Part shown: positions 55,987-64,000 of the stretch, in pieces
Layout: every line of letters begins with the position of its first letter
How positions within the stretch are numbered: the first letter of the stretch is position 1
Origin: Phocaeicola plebeius DSM 17135
GTDB lineage: Bacteria; Bacteroidota; Bacteroidia; Bacteroidales; Bacteroidaceae
NCBI RefSeq assembly: GCF_000187895.1
Contig: NZ_DS990130.1
Location: forward strand, 1-64,000
Direction: 5' to 3'
Length of the DNA stretch: 64,000 bases
The notes under the pieces: model-generated
Told to the model about the DNA's origin: nothing
The model's input: the letters and a program-made list of their open reading frames with translations, nothing else
Database searches by the model: none
Position numbers and translations under genes: made by a program

Positions 55987-56606
55987 CGCTCTACGCTCCT
56001 TATGTCCTTGTTTTCCAGTATGGTCAGATGTTCGATGATAAAGCCGTTGGGGTTGTCATCGGAACGGGACGTATTCTGAAGCTGGCAGTCAGTCACCAGC
56101 GAACGTTCCGTCACATTACTCTCACGGATAATCATCTGGCGGGCATACGTCCTGGCCCTGTAGGGGTATCCGGAAAAGTCGCAGACCACGCTGTCCACCC
56201 GTACCACCTGATTGATATTACCGGAAATGAGACGGTTATAATATCCTTTCTCGGCAAAATCCACATAGTAATGATAGGCGCTTTTGTCCGCCAGCTGCAG
56301 AGCACGGTTGATATTGTGCTCGATGGCATCCTTCTGCGGCGACAGCCCGAAAAATAGCTCATGGAACCTTCTTACATGCTCCCTGGCTTCAGCCGGACGG
56401 TTCTGTGAAAGATCCTGTGAGAGGGCAAGCATCAGTGACTTGCCGCCATCGAGTACATAAATTTTCTCACGCTGTTTCTCCGCAAAGCGGTATGAGTTCC
56501 ACAGGGCAAAGACGGTCACGAGCGTGCAGCATCCGACAAAGACCGCAAGCATCAGGCGTATCCGTCTGAAGCTGCTTTCAATATTGGTCAGTGATTTGAA
56601 TTCCAT
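55983..56606 (-). CDS. traK: conjugal transfer protein TraK (VirB8-like)
   Basis: 207 residues. N-terminal cytoplasmic part, one membrane helix (about 18-34, LMLAVFVGCCTLVTVFALW), then a periplasmic NTF2-like domain with RTYARQMIIRESNVTERSLV and ending in TILENKDIRSVER. A scaffold of the channel inner-membrane complex. It overlaps traL by 4 nt. Confidence 0.92.
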   Translation of the reverse strand: MEFKSLTNIESSFRRIRLMLAVFVGCCTLVTVFALWNSYRFAEKQREKIYVLDGGKSLMLALSQDLSQNRPAEAREHVRRFHELFFGLSPQKDAIEHNINRALQLADKSAYHYYVDFAEKGYYNRLISGNINQVVRVDSVVCDFSGYPYRARTYARQMIIRESNVTERSLVTDCQLQNTSRSDDNPNGFIIEHLTILENKDIRSVER

Positions 56607-56638
56607 CTGTTTTCATGATTTTAATGTTCCTGTTCTGT

Positions 56639-57652
56639 TTATTTTCCACGCAGACGCCCTCCGATATTTCCCAGTCCGGAACCTGCGGCACCGGCTGCAA
56701 ATCCTCCGGCCTTGGTCGCGGTACGGTTGATGTTTCGGTTGTAGTTTCCGCCACCGCCTGCCTGCACAATCCATCCGGCCACGGTCGGCACGGTAAAGTA
56801 TCCGATGATACCTATCAGCATGAAGATCACATATACCGAATTGGAGTTGTCCAGCGAATAGTTCGGATTGTTCTGGAGCTCCAGGATGTCGTTCTGCAGC
56901 ATAAGTACCTGAATCTTGGCCAGCATACAGCTGAAAAGGTCACTCACGGGAAGCCACAGATAGACGGAAATGTAACGTGTGAACCACTGGCTGAGCGTGG
57001 ACTGGAAACCGTCCCACACGCTGAAGGCAAAGGCAATGGGACCGAGGATGGACAATACCACCAGAAAAAAGGTCCTTACCGTATCTATCAGCAGGGATGC
57101 CGCGGCAAAAAGCAGTTCCAGCAGACTGCGGAAAGCGTCACGGATATTCTTTTCCAGATTGTACATGCCCACTTCCAGATACATGCCCATACGGGTTGCC
57201 ATGGCATCGGGCGACCATCCGAGCTCGTCCAGCTGACGGTCAAACTCCTCATCGCTGACCAGATAGGCCGTTTCCGGATTACGGAGCATGGCTTCCCGTT
57301 CCAGCCTGTCCTTCTGCTCACGGTACTGCTGCATGTCCATCGTCTGCCCCTCAAGCATCTTGTGGGTTCCCTGCACAATCGGACTCAGCACCGTATTCAT
57401 CGTTCCGAGTACCAGAGTCGGGAAAAGCATGATGCAGATGCCTATCGCAAACGGGCGCAGAAGCGGATACACGTCAATCGGTTCGGCACGGGCAAGCGAC
57501 TGCCAGACACGGACGGCCACATAGAACAGGGCACCGAGTCCGGCAAGTCCCTTGGCCACATCCAGCATATCTCCGCAAAGGGGCATCATTTCATTGTAAA
57601 GGCTCTCCAGAATGGTATGGAGATTCGAGAAATCCACGGATAACAATACCAT
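56639..57652 (-). CDS. traJ: conjugal transfer protein TraJ (VirB6-like)
   Basis: 337 residues with several membrane helices (about 30-48, 68-90, 185-225, 285-310) and a glycine-rich C-terminus (AAGAAGSGLGNIGGRLRGK). A polytopic inner-membrane part of the translocation pore, and the largest membrane protein of the operon. It lies between traK and traI in the usual order. Confidence 0.92.
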   Translation of the reverse strand: MVLLSVDFSNLHTILESLYNEMMPLCGDMLDVAKGLAGLGALFYVAVRVWQSLARAEPIDVYPLLRPFAIGICIMLFPTLVLGTMNTVLSPIVQGTHKMLEGQTMDMQQYREQKDRLEREAMLRNPETAYLVSDEEFDRQLDELGWSPDAMATRMGMYLEVGMYNLEKNIRDAFRSLLELLFAAASLLIDTVRTFFLVVLSILGPIAFAFSVWDGFQSTLSQWFTRYISVYLWLPVSDLFSCMLAKIQVLMLQNDILELQNNPNYSLDNSNSVYVIFMLIGIIGYFTVPTVAGWIVQAGGGGNYNRNINRTATKAGGFAAGAAGSGLGNIGGRLRGK

Positions 57653-57655
57653 AGG

Positions 57656-58285
57656 CTACCAGTATTTGGAGGTGTCATTACCATAGAGCTTCAGGACACG
57701 GTCAAGGTCATTCTTCTTGCGGGCACGCAGGAAACTCACGGCTATATTCCTGTTCGTATAGTAATTCACGAGATTGCGGTAACGGCGCATACTGGCATAA
57801 CAGTCATCCACCACGTCCATACGGTCCTTGTCGGTCATGGAAAGGGTGCTGACGTTGATTACCTGCTTGAGGTCCTGCAACACCCCGTTGCTCTCTTCCA
57901 GAAGTTTGGTATAACCGAAAGCGATGGCATCCAGCTCTTCGGGAGAAAAGTTCTCGTCACCCAGCATCTTCTGGAAATTGGTCACGTAGATTTCCGACAC
58001 GTCACCGACCATCAGAATAATCTCACTGACCTTACGGGCATCCTTCACCAGATTGTTGACGGACTTCAGGGCATCATAGTATTTCTTGTACTGCTGGTAT
58101 ATCTTCACCGTCTCCGCAAAATTCTGGGCGGTACTTGTCGCAGTTGAAGAGGTATGCACGATATTGTCCGACATGTTGATGATACTCTGGGCAAGGTTTC
58201 CCGGATCAGTCACCACCCACTGTGCCCGTATCTGTCCGGCAAGGAATAAGGTTCCTGCACAAAGCAGCAGCAGTCTTTTTCTCAT
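57656..58285 (-). CDS. traI: conjugal transfer protein TraI (DUF4141, VirB5-like)
   Basis: 209 residues with signal peptide MRKRLLLLCAGTLFLAGQIRA and a long helical body (VKIYQQYKKYYDALKSVNNL), ending in a tail RVLKLYGNDTSKYW. Exported; likely a pilus- or tip-associated component. Starts 4 nt inside the DUF3876 stop and precedes traJ by 3 nt. Confidence 0.9.
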   Translation of the reverse strand: MRKRLLLLCAGTLFLAGQIRAQWVVTDPGNLAQSIINMSDNIVHTSSTATSTAQNFAETVKIYQQYKKYYDALKSVNNLVKDARKVSEIILMVGDVSEIYVTNFQKMLGDENFSPEELDAIAFGYTKLLEESNGVLQDLKQVINVSTLSMTDKDRMDVVDDCYASMRRYRNLVNYYTNRNIAVSFLRARKKNDLDRVLKLYGNDTSKYW

Positions 58286-58641
58286 GGACGTACCTCCTTC
58301 CTTACATAGTCACCGTTCGGAGAAAAGGTCAATACGTCAGCCGCCTCATTGTAGGCGATGTCTATGCGGTAGCCGGTATTGATGAACAGGTTACCGTTTT
58401 CTTCCACCAGCAGATAGGTTTCCGGCTTCAGCTTCCGTGTCTTTCCGCTGCGTGCGAAGACCGTCACCTTGTAGGCGTCCCCTTCCTTATATATAAGGAC
58501 ATCGGGCTTGCCTTCCACACTGCTCCATGAACCGCACAGGCGGTCACAGTCCTTGAACCTGCTCTCACTGCAGCTCTGCAGCAGCAGTGATGCCGCCCCG
58601 ATCAGGCAGGCGGCCAGTCTGTACAACTGTCTGTTTTTCAT
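58282..58641 (-). CDS. DUF3876 lipoprotein
   Basis: 119 residues with lipoprotein signal IGAASLLLQSC and a small beta-rich domain (CGSWSSVEGKPDVLIYKEGD). The DUF3876 family is found in Bacteroides tra operons at this position. It overlaps traI by 4 nt. Role in transfer unknown. Confidence 0.82.
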   Translation of the reverse strand: MKNRQLYRLAACLIGAASLLLQSCSESRFKDCDRLCGSWSSVEGKPDVLIYKEGDAYKVTVFARSGKTRKLKPETYLLVEENGNLFINTGYRIDIAYNEAADVLTFSPNGDYVRKEVRP

Positions 58642-58685
58642 GTCTTGTCTTTTTTAATGATGTTGTTCTTGTTTTACTAAATTTT

Positions 58686-59309
58686 TCAAAGCCCCATCTT
58701 GCGTCTTTTTGGCTTCGGACTGACCGGGATGCGGGCTTTTCCGGACAGCCTTTCTTTACAGGCTGGCTGCTGGCATTCCTTGCGGATAGCGTTGTCGTCC
58801 TTTTTGTTTGGGGACTTCAGGCCGACCATGGTTTCAAACCTGGCATAAAGTTCCTTATAGGCCTTTTCTGACTGTTGCCGCCTGATTTCATCAGGGGAAT
58901 TCCGGTCAATGCCGTATTTCATGAGAAAACCGGAATTAATGAAAGGGCTGTCAATATTCTTCGGGTTGGCTATGAAACCTCCCAGCTTTTCCAGTTCCCC
59001 GTACAGCTTGTCGAGATACTGTACGGGAGGAGGGGAACAAAGCCGCTCGAAGACCTTCTCCACAGCATGTGTCAGTCTTACATCGACCTCTACGGCATCA
59101 GGTATCTCGCCTCTGAGCCTTCTTTCCCTGTAATCTTCCGGTTCCATACTTTCAAGCCGGTGATACAGCTCATAGTCTTCTGAAAATCCGTAATGTTCAC
59201 GGATCTCCTTCGGTATGTCCCATCCGTTCATCAGGGACCAGTAGAGACATTCAATGGTCTCCTTACGCTTTCTTTCATCCGATTCAAAACTGTCATTCAT
59301 AACCGTCAT
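58686..59309 (-). CDS. hypothetical tra-operon protein
   Basis: 207 residues, hydrophilic, no signal or membrane segment. Helical throughout with a basic C-terminus (PVSPKPKRRKMGL). The start overlaps the traG stop by 4 nt, so it is translated with traG. No family recognised with confidence; it may assist TraG or relate to regulation. Confidence 0.72.
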   Translation of the reverse strand: MTVMNDSFESDERKRKETIECLYWSLMNGWDIPKEIREHYGFSEDYELYHRLESMEPEDYRERRLRGEIPDAVEVDVRLTHAVEKVFERLCSPPPVQYLDKLYGELEKLGGFIANPKNIDSPFINSGFLMKYGIDRNSPDEIRRQQSEKAYKELYARFETMVGLKSPNKKDDNAIRKECQQPACKERLSGKARIPVSPKPKRRKMGL

Positions 59310-61825
59310 GCTTTACCGTTTGACCTTTTCCTTTCCCTTCTCATTTCCGCAATGCGTTTCACGGCCAGTTCCAGATTTCCGCCCAGTTCCTTGGCCAGCT
59401 TCTGCAATTCCAGCTTTTCCGACTCTTCCGTGGTATATACGGCATATTCCTCATCGCTGACTTCCGTGGCATACACGGCCGAGTGGGTACCGCCAAGACC
59501 GATCCAGACCTCACGGTAGAAACGTCCGGGATGGTTGGCCTGGTTAATGGACAGGATCTGTCCGCGTTCCTTGTCGGTCAGTCCGAGAAGGCGCTGGATA
59601 TGGTCGAACTTGTTCATGTATTTCCGCTGGTCAAGAAGAATCTTGCAGTCACTGTTGTTGATGATAGCTTCCTTTACGACAGGGGAACTGATAATGTCAT
59701 CCACTTCCTGGGTGACCACGACAGCCTCCCCGAAATATTTTCTGACGGTCTTAAAGAGATACTTTATGTACTCACTCATATTGGCGGACATCAGGGCTTT
59801 CCAGCATTCCTCAATGAGTATCATCTTGCGGATACCTTTCAAACGGCGCATCTTGGCGATGAAGGTTTCCATGATTATCAGCGTGACCACGGGCAGAAGC
59901 ACCTTGTTTCCGCTGATATTGTCCAGTTCAAATACGATAAAGCGCTTGTTGGTAAGATCCAGTTCCTTGTCCGAATTAAGCAGGAAATCATAATCACCGC
60001 CACGGTAGAACGGTTCCAGTACGTTCAGGAAACCGTCGATGTCAAAATCCTTCTCACGGACTTTCTTCTCCTCAATCATCCGGCGGTAGTCATCACGCAC
60101 AAACTCGTAGAATCCGTTGAAATCGGGTCTGACATCCCTGTTTTCCGTTATCCTGCGGATGTATGCGTTCACCGCTCCCGAAAGGGCCACTTCTTCCGAA
60201 CGCCTTGGGGCTTCATCCTCACGTTTCCAGAGTGTGAGTATCAGTGTCTTGATGCTTTCACGCTTTTCCACGTCAAATTCCCCGGAATCCGTATAGAACG
60301 GATTGAAGGCGATGGGATTGTCCTCCTCATAGGTGATATAGATACCGTCCTCGCCATGTGTCCGGTCATGAATCAGGCTGCAAAGTCCCTGATAGCTGTT
60401 TCCGGTATCCACCAGCAGGATATGGGTACCCTGTTCATAATACTGGCGGACAAGATGGTTCGTAAAGAAGGATTTACCGCTGCCGGAGGGACCGAGTATG
60501 AACTTGTTGCGGTTGGTGATGATTCCCTTGCGCATGGGCAGGTCACTGATGTCCAGATGAAGCGGTACGCCGCTCTGCCTGTCCGTCATACGGATACCGA
60601 ACGGGCTGGGCGAACTGCGGTAATTCGTTTCCGAAGCAAACAGGCAGACAGCCTGTTCCAGAAAGGTATAGAAACTTTCCTCAGCCGGAAAATCGCCCGC
60701 ATTGCCTGGAATACCAGACCAGTACAGCACCGGGGTATCTATCGTGTTGTAATGGGGTACGCATCCCATCAGGGCAAGCTGGCTGCCGGTATCGTTCTTG
60801 ATACGCCTTAACTCTTCCTCGTCTTCCGCCCAGGCCAGTACGTTACAGTGGCACCGTACCGGAACAAGCCCTTTCGTATGCGCCTCGTCAAGATACATTT
60901 CTGCCCATTCATAGTTCACGGCATTGCTGCGGCTGTATTTCGACAGGGACAGCATGTTACGTGAGGTCTTTTCCATGCGTTGCAGGATTTCCTGCGCGTC
61001 ATCGATGAACACGTACTGCGAATAGACATGGTTGCATGAAAGCAGGAGTCCTACCGGAGCCGCAAACGAAAGACGGCAGTCGCTACGGTCCGTGGATAAG
61101 CGCTCATAGCGCATGTCCGTGCCCACACTGCCGGGAAGGTCTTCCGTATCGGAAAGCACATGCAGGCAAAGACGTTTGTCACCGATGCGCATACGTTCCG
61201 GATCAAGGCAGATGTCCTGTAATACGGGGTGCGTGTCCTCCATACCGAGAGTCAGGTATCTTTCAATCAGCCCGGGACATTCTTCCGTTCCGACCACCTC
61301 TTCCGTTCTGAGACGCTTCATCCTGACATGCCCCGAATCGTTCATGATATGCTCGAACTGCTCCACCGCCTCCAGGAATTTCACGACCGAATCCCAGTCC
61401 GTGATTTCCTTGGGAAGGATATAGCCGCGGCACAGGGTACTGAAATCACTGCGGCGACGGGCACGTTCGCGTGTGGTCTTTGTCAGATACAGGAAGCAGC
61501 GGTGCCTGAGATACGGGCGCTCGTTGAAATGACGCTCATAGCTGCGGGACAGGAAACTTTCCGTCCCGTCTCCTTCGCTCCGGTAGTTTTCCTTGACGAA
61601 CCAGTCCTGCTTGTACACGACCGAATAATTGGGAAGCACCTTCATGGCCTTTACCCAGGTACCGTGAATGGCTTCATATTCCGCCGCCGTCACCGTGTAC
61701 AGTTCAGGCAGCTCGACCTCGAAGGCTACCGTAATGTCCGCATCCTTGCTTACGATGCAGTTGTTTTCCACGGCCAAAATCGGGAATCTGTCTTCCAGAT
61801 CACAGGCCTTCAATACACTTCTCAT
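59306..61825 (-). CDS. traG: conjugal transfer ATPase TraG (VirB4-like)
   Basis: 839 residues, the motor ATPase of the transfer channel. Walker A GPSGSGKSF at about residue 449 and Walker B MILIEECWKAL at about 668 are clear. The N-terminal half is the family-specific domain that contacts the membrane complex. No membrane helices. It overlaps traF and the gene downstream by 4 nt each. Confidence 0.95.
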   Translation of the reverse strand: MRSVLKACDLEDRFPILAVENNCIVSKDADITVAFEVELPELYTVTAAEYEAIHGTWVKAMKVLPNYSVVYKQDWFVKENYRSEGDGTESFLSRSYERHFNERPYLRHRCFLYLTKTTRERARRRSDFSTLCRGYILPKEITDWDSVVKFLEAVEQFEHIMNDSGHVRMKRLRTEEVVGTEECPGLIERYLTLGMEDTHPVLQDICLDPERMRIGDKRLCLHVLSDTEDLPGSVGTDMRYERLSTDRSDCRLSFAAPVGLLLSCNHVYSQYVFIDDAQEILQRMEKTSRNMLSLSKYSRSNAVNYEWAEMYLDEAHTKGLVPVRCHCNVLAWAEDEEELRRIKNDTGSQLALMGCVPHYNTIDTPVLYWSGIPGNAGDFPAEESFYTFLEQAVCLFASETNYRSSPSPFGIRMTDRQSGVPLHLDISDLPMRKGIITNRNKFILGPSGSGKSFFTNHLVRQYYEQGTHILLVDTGNSYQGLCSLIHDRTHGEDGIYITYEEDNPIAFNPFYTDSGEFDVEKRESIKTLILTLWKREDEAPRRSEEVALSGAVNAYIRRITENRDVRPDFNGFYEFVRDDYRRMIEEKKVREKDFDIDGFLNVLEPFYRGGDYDFLLNSDKELDLTNKRFIVFELDNISGNKVLLPVVTLIIMETFIAKMRRLKGIRKMILIEECWKALMSANMSEYIKYLFKTVRKYFGEAVVVTQEVDDIISSPVVKEAIINNSDCKILLDQRKYMNKFDHIQRLLGLTDKERGQILSINQANHPGRFYREVWIGLGGTHSAVYATEVSDEEYAVYTTEESEKLELQKLAKELGGNLELAVKRIAEMRRERKRSNGKA

Positions 61826-62145
61826 TTCTTTCTCTTCTTTTTGGTTAATGCTCTGAATATTCTGCGACGGGCTGACAGATAGCGCGGATGGCGTTTCTCG
61901 GCCAGCATCTTCATCAGCCCGTGCTCACCGTAGCGGGCATTCATGCGGAAGGTCAGCCATACGGCCAGGGTACCGGATACCGCCCCGAAAGACAGGCATA
62001 CCAGCTGGCTGACACCGGCCATATACAGGACAACCACCGCAAGAAAGACCGATACAAGGCCTCCGGCAAAAAAGAACAGGTACTGTGATTTCAAGCCCTT
62101 GAACTCAATCGGACGGCCTGCTCCTTTGTTGATACGGTAATCCAT
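61822..62145 (-). CDS. traF: conjugal transfer protein TraF (DUF4133)
   Basis: 107 residues with two membrane helices (about 23-60, YLFFFAGGLVSVFLAVVVLY and LVCLSFGAVSGTLAVWLTF) and a basic tail with RALTKKKRKK. VirB3-like inner-membrane component. It overlaps the traG ATG by 4 nt and is 3 nt after traE. Confidence 0.92.
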   Translation of the reverse strand: MDYRINKGAGRPIEFKGLKSQYLFFFAGGLVSVFLAVVVLYMAGVSQLVCLSFGAVSGTLAVWLTFRMNARYGEHGLMKMLAEKRHPRYLSARRRIFRALTKKKRKK

Positions 62146-62148
62146 GGC

Positions 62149-62445
62149 TTACAGGAAGAAGGAACGGAGAATGGTGGCGGCCACAATCAGGAAGATGCAG
62201 GCGAAGAACCAGCTTGCCGCAGTCTTGGACGTATCCGGGTCACCGCTGCTGAACTTACCATACGTTTTGATACCGCCGACCAGACCGAGTACGGCTCCGA
62301 TGGCATAACACAATTTGGTGGCCGGATCGAAATACGAAGTCATAAGGCTGGTAGCCTCATTGATGCCGGCAAGACCCTGTCCCTGTGCGAAGGCACCTGC
62401 CGCTGCCAGCACACACAATACTGAAAATAGGATTCTTCTCTTCAT
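62149..62445 (-). CDS. traE: conjugal transfer protein TraE (DUF4134)
   Basis: 98 residues with a signal-like N-terminus MKRRILFSVLCVLAAAGAFA and two membrane helices, VirB2-like in size. It is the likely main pilin or pore subunit. The ATG at 62445 is preferred over an upstream in-frame start that lacks family support. It is the first gene after the internal terminator and promoter, so it starts its own transcript. Confidence 0.9.
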   Translation of the reverse strand: MKRRILFSVLCVLAAAGAFAQGQGLAGINEATSLMTSYFDPATKLCYAIGAVLGLVGGIKTYGKFSSGDPDTSKTAASWFFACIFLIVAATILRSFFL

Positions 62446-62489
62446 TGTCGAATCATTTTTGGGTTTGACATAAATGTTGAATTCGACTG

Positions 62490-62497
62490 CAAATATA
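62490..62497 (-). promoter_or_regulatory. promoter of the traE-traQ operon
   Basis: On the minus strand the -7 element is TATATTTG (complement of 62490-62497), 45 nt before the traE ATG. GTTG at 62520-62523 is a near-match to the -33 TTTG with a 22-nt spacer. Confidence 0.6.
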
Positions 62498-62525
62498 TAA
62501 GGCTTAAACCGCTGTGATACAACAC

Positions 62526-62565
62526 TGTCATCAGGTGTCACCGGATGTCATCAGATGTCATTCAG
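62526..62565. promoter_or_regulatory. four tandem 10-bp iterons upstream of the traE promoter
   Basis: TGTCATCAGG, TGTCACCGGA, TGTCATCAGA and TGTCATTCAG follow one another without spacing from 62526 to 62565, directly upstream of the -33 region. The 10-bp period puts every copy on the same face of the helix, as expected for cooperative binding of an activator of tra transcription. Confidence 0.68.
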
Positions 62566-62581
62566 GAAGCCTTACAGACAT

Positions 62582-62614
62582 AAAAAAAGCATCCCGAAAA
62601 GATTTCCGGGATGC
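62582..62614 (-). terminator. terminator after the TraD-like gene
   Basis: On the minus strand a stem of gcatcccggaaa with ttcgggatgc (62589-62614, one bulge) is followed by seven T residues (62588-62582). It separates the upstream tra genes from traE, which has its own promoter. Confidence 0.85.
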
Positions 62615-62629
62615 CTGAATATATCGGTG

Positions 62630-63289
62630 TCAGATATATTTCCGCCACTCGTCAGACGGTTCATTCCCATCCTTTACCTTAAGCGGTCTGGGATTGCCGT
62701 CCTCATCAAGATACCTGTCTATCAGTTCCTCTACAATAGCGGAATTCTCCATATTGGAAAGGAACACGTCCATCAGGCTGGTCTGCCTGATGGAGAACAG
62801 GACACGGGCTGCTTGCATGGCCTTCTCATGGTCGGCTTCATCCTGATGTGTCAGATATTCGCCGAGTACTTCCATGTCCCTGCTGGACAGAACAGGTGAT
62901 ACGGATTCAACTTCGGGAGACTCCGCATCAAGGTCTTCCTGGACTTCCTGCAGGAGTTTCATCTTTTCCAGCTGAAGGTTGCATTCCACATCTTCCTGCT
63001 GCACGTCCTCCTCCTCACCGATAAAATTCCTTTCAAGTGGCTGGCTCATGAAGGGAGCGACAGTCTTTCCGGCATTCTCGTCCAGATAGACATAACGGGT
63101 ACTTCCCATCACTTCTGCATCTGAAACCGCAGATTCCGTTCCGGCAGCTTCTTTCTTTTCCTTCTTCACGCAAGGTTTCCCATAAAGCAGGGTACAAACA
63201 GTTTCGATACGCCTTCTCCAGCTATACACGCTGTACAGCAAATAGCCTATACAGACAATCCGTACACAGAAGTATATCAGTTCTTCCAT
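62630..63289 (-). CDS. TraD-like conjugal transfer protein
   Basis: 219 residues: an N-terminal membrane helix (MEELIYFCVRIVCIGYLLYS), then a long acidic cytoplasmic tail (GEEEDVQQEDVECNLQLEK) and a helical C-terminus. Its position just before traE matches TraD of CTnDOT, but the sequence match is not firm. Likely accessory to the transfer apparatus. Followed by a terminator. Confidence 0.75.
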   Translation of the reverse strand: MEELIYFCVRIVCIGYLLYSVYSWRRRIETVCTLLYGKPCVKKEKKEAAGTESAVSDAEVMGSTRYVYLDENAGKTVAPFMSQPLERNFIGEEEDVQQEDVECNLQLEKMKLLQEVQEDLDAESPEVESVSPVLSSRDMEVLGEYLTHQDEADHEKAMQAARVLFSIRQTSLMDVFLSNMENSAIVEELIDRYLDEDGNPRPLKVKDGNEPSDEWRKYI

Positions 63290-63651
63290 AAAGAATCCTT
63301 ATAGAGAAAGCATTCAAGTTCATTCTTCAGCAATTCTCCGTGGCGTTTCAAGTGTTCCTCCACGATATTGCTCACATAGACTGAAACACTCATGCCGGGA
63401 GCCATAAACGGAATAAGGCGGCTTGCCTTGTTGTACAAACCGCAACGGATACGAATCTGACGTCCTTTCCCGACTGGAGCATCGTTCAGATACACACGGC
63501 TATATTCGGGAAAGCAGTTCGCTATTCCTATTTTCTCATTCAACTCTCTGACCTGTCTTTTCAGTGAACAAATCTTATTGGACAGTACATAAACGCAACA
63601 TAACAGCAGGCCGCAAACCAATACGGCAACAGTCAATACAATCCACATCAT
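63277..63651 (-). CDS. small membrane protein with DUF3408-like C-terminus
   Basis: 124 residues. An N-terminal membrane helix (VLTVAVLVCGLLLCCVYVL) and a coiled segment are followed by a C-terminal part (MSVSVYVSNIVEEHLKRHGE) that resembles the ribbon-helix-helix of DUF3408. This C-terminal pattern recurs in the next gene upstream, suggesting duplication. It overlaps the TraD-like gene by 13 nt. Confidence 0.72.
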   Translation of the reverse strand: MMWIVLTVAVLVCGLLLCCVYVLSNKICSLKRQVRELNEKIGIANCFPEYSRVYLNDAPVGKGRQIRIRCGLYNKASRLIPFMAPGMSVSVYVSNIVEEHLKRHGELLKNELECFLYKDSLWKN

Positions 63652-63653
63652 TT

Positions 63654-64000
63654 TCAGAATGTTTTTGGGGTTTTTCGGCGAAACAGCTCGCCAAGCTCTT
63701 CACTGTAAGTCTCAAGATGGTGTGCCAGCACATTATCCAAAAAAGCGGGCACACTCATGTCATCACTCAGAAGGGGAAGGATACGGGCCAGCCTGCAATA
63801 CATGTCATAGCTGATATAGGTCTGCTTTCTGTGTACGGACTTCTTTCTGTCCAGAAACAGTTCCTTATACATTTCCACCTTCTCTTCCAGTCCGGGGTCA
63901 GCGCGAATCGTCTTGCGGGACTTTTCCTGTCCCTGTGTCTTTACTTCCGGCACATTTTTTTCCTTTTCTGTGACAGGAAGAACATTCTCGCCGACATCAG
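63654..64000 (-). CDS. DUF3408 protein (TraB-like), 5' end outside window
   Basis: At least 115 residues are visible; the frame stays open to the window edge with sensible residues (DVGENVLPVTEKEKNVPEVK), so the real start lies beyond 64000 and an internal GTG at 63953 is not used. The C-terminal part (YISYDMYCRLARILPLLSDD) is typical of DUF3408, related to ribbon-helix-helix DNA-binding proteins. In CTnDOT such a gene lies near the start of the tra region after a ParA-like gene. Confidence 0.8.
   Translation of the reverse strand, partial: DVGENVLPVTEKEKNVPEVKTQGQEKSRKTIRADPGLEEKVEMYKELFLDRKKSVHRKQTYISYDMYCRLARILPLLSDDMSVPAFLDNVLAHHLETYSEELGELFRRKTPKTF

Larger units (their letters stand above)
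36120..64000. mobile_element. integrative conjugative element, CTnDOT tra type (left end; right end outside window)
   Basis: A tyrosine recombinase next to a tRNA, an accessory plus-strand gene block, a toxin-antitoxin operon and an almost complete tra operon (traE to traQ plus a lysozyme) together mark an ICE. The left junction must lie between the tRNA 3' end (36044) and the integrase start (36288). No attL core could be identified because the other end is not visible. Codon use changes here toward C-ending codons, unlike the chromosome to the left. Mobilisation and excision genes are not in the window. Confidence 0.9.

Noticed and set aside
56615..60811. Plus-strand frames of more than 300 codons at 56615-57643 and 59483-60811
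   Set aside because: Shadows of traJ and traG; no ribosome site or family pattern.
36045..64000. CRISPR array or insertion sequence inside the ICE
   Set aside because: No regularly spaced direct repeats with unique spacers and no transposase frame were found; the 10-bp iterons and twin hairpins do not fit either.

Overview
The window is a Bacteroidales chromosome segment, most likely Phocaeicola or Bacteroides. Evidence: many promoters carry the Bacteroidota -7 element TAnnTTTG, the 5S and 23S rRNA sequences are of Bacteroides type, and the gene families are typical of gut Bacteroidaceae. Bases 1-36044 are ordinary chromosome. From somewhere between 36045 and 36288 to the right edge lies an integrative conjugative element (ICE) of the CTnDOT tra type, whose far end is outside the window.

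Chromosomal part, left to right: the 3' end of an rRNA operon (23S, 5S, terminator); a secreted GH29 alpha-L-fucosidase; nicotinate phosphoribosyltransferase; a branched-chain amino acid operon (leuA, leuC, leuD, a second LeuA-like synthase, leuB) behind a leucine-rich leader peptide and a transcription attenuator; msrA; a TPR protein; a membrane-anchored unknown; an MFS transporter and pheS (minus strand); a DUF4348-type lipoprotein, murB and a metallo-hydrolase in one run; glyS with an FKBP isomerase; a three-gene heavy-metal RND efflux set preceded by a His/Cys-rich protein; katA, a flavodoxin and a divergent LysR regulator; metA, a U32 peptidase-family protein and a zinc-ribbon membrane lipoprotein, translationally coupled; an ABC-F ATPase; and tRNA-Lys(TTT).

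ICE part: a tyrosine recombinase lies just downstream of tRNA-Lys. It is followed on the plus strand by about 12 kb of poorly characterised accessory genes (DUF4120- and DUF4121-like proteins, a degenerate N6-adenine methylase, a DUF932/DUF3871-like protein, a helical-repeat protein) and a HigBA-like toxin-antitoxin operon with a third gene. A strong bidirectional terminator at 50997-51036 separates this from the minus-strand transfer operon: lysozyme, traQ, traP, traO, traN, traM, traL, traK, traJ, traI, a DUF3876 lipoprotein, an unknown, traG (VirB4), traF and traE. Upstream come a TraD-like gene, a small membrane protein and a DUF3408 protein cut by the window edge. The tra products would build a type IV secretion channel: VirB4 motor TraG, inner-membrane TraJ/TraK/TraL/TraM, outer-membrane TraN/TraO, and a cell-wall-opening lysozyme.

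Most interesting non-coding signals: (1) the leucine attenuator at 4343-4488; (2) two copies (37548-37661 and 42422-42540) of a long hairpin whose 82-nt core is almost identical but whose outer arms differ while each still pairs with itself, each about 90 nt before a start codon; (3) four tandem 10-bp iterons (62526-62565) just upstream of a promoter for traE. No CRISPR array or insertion sequence was seen.
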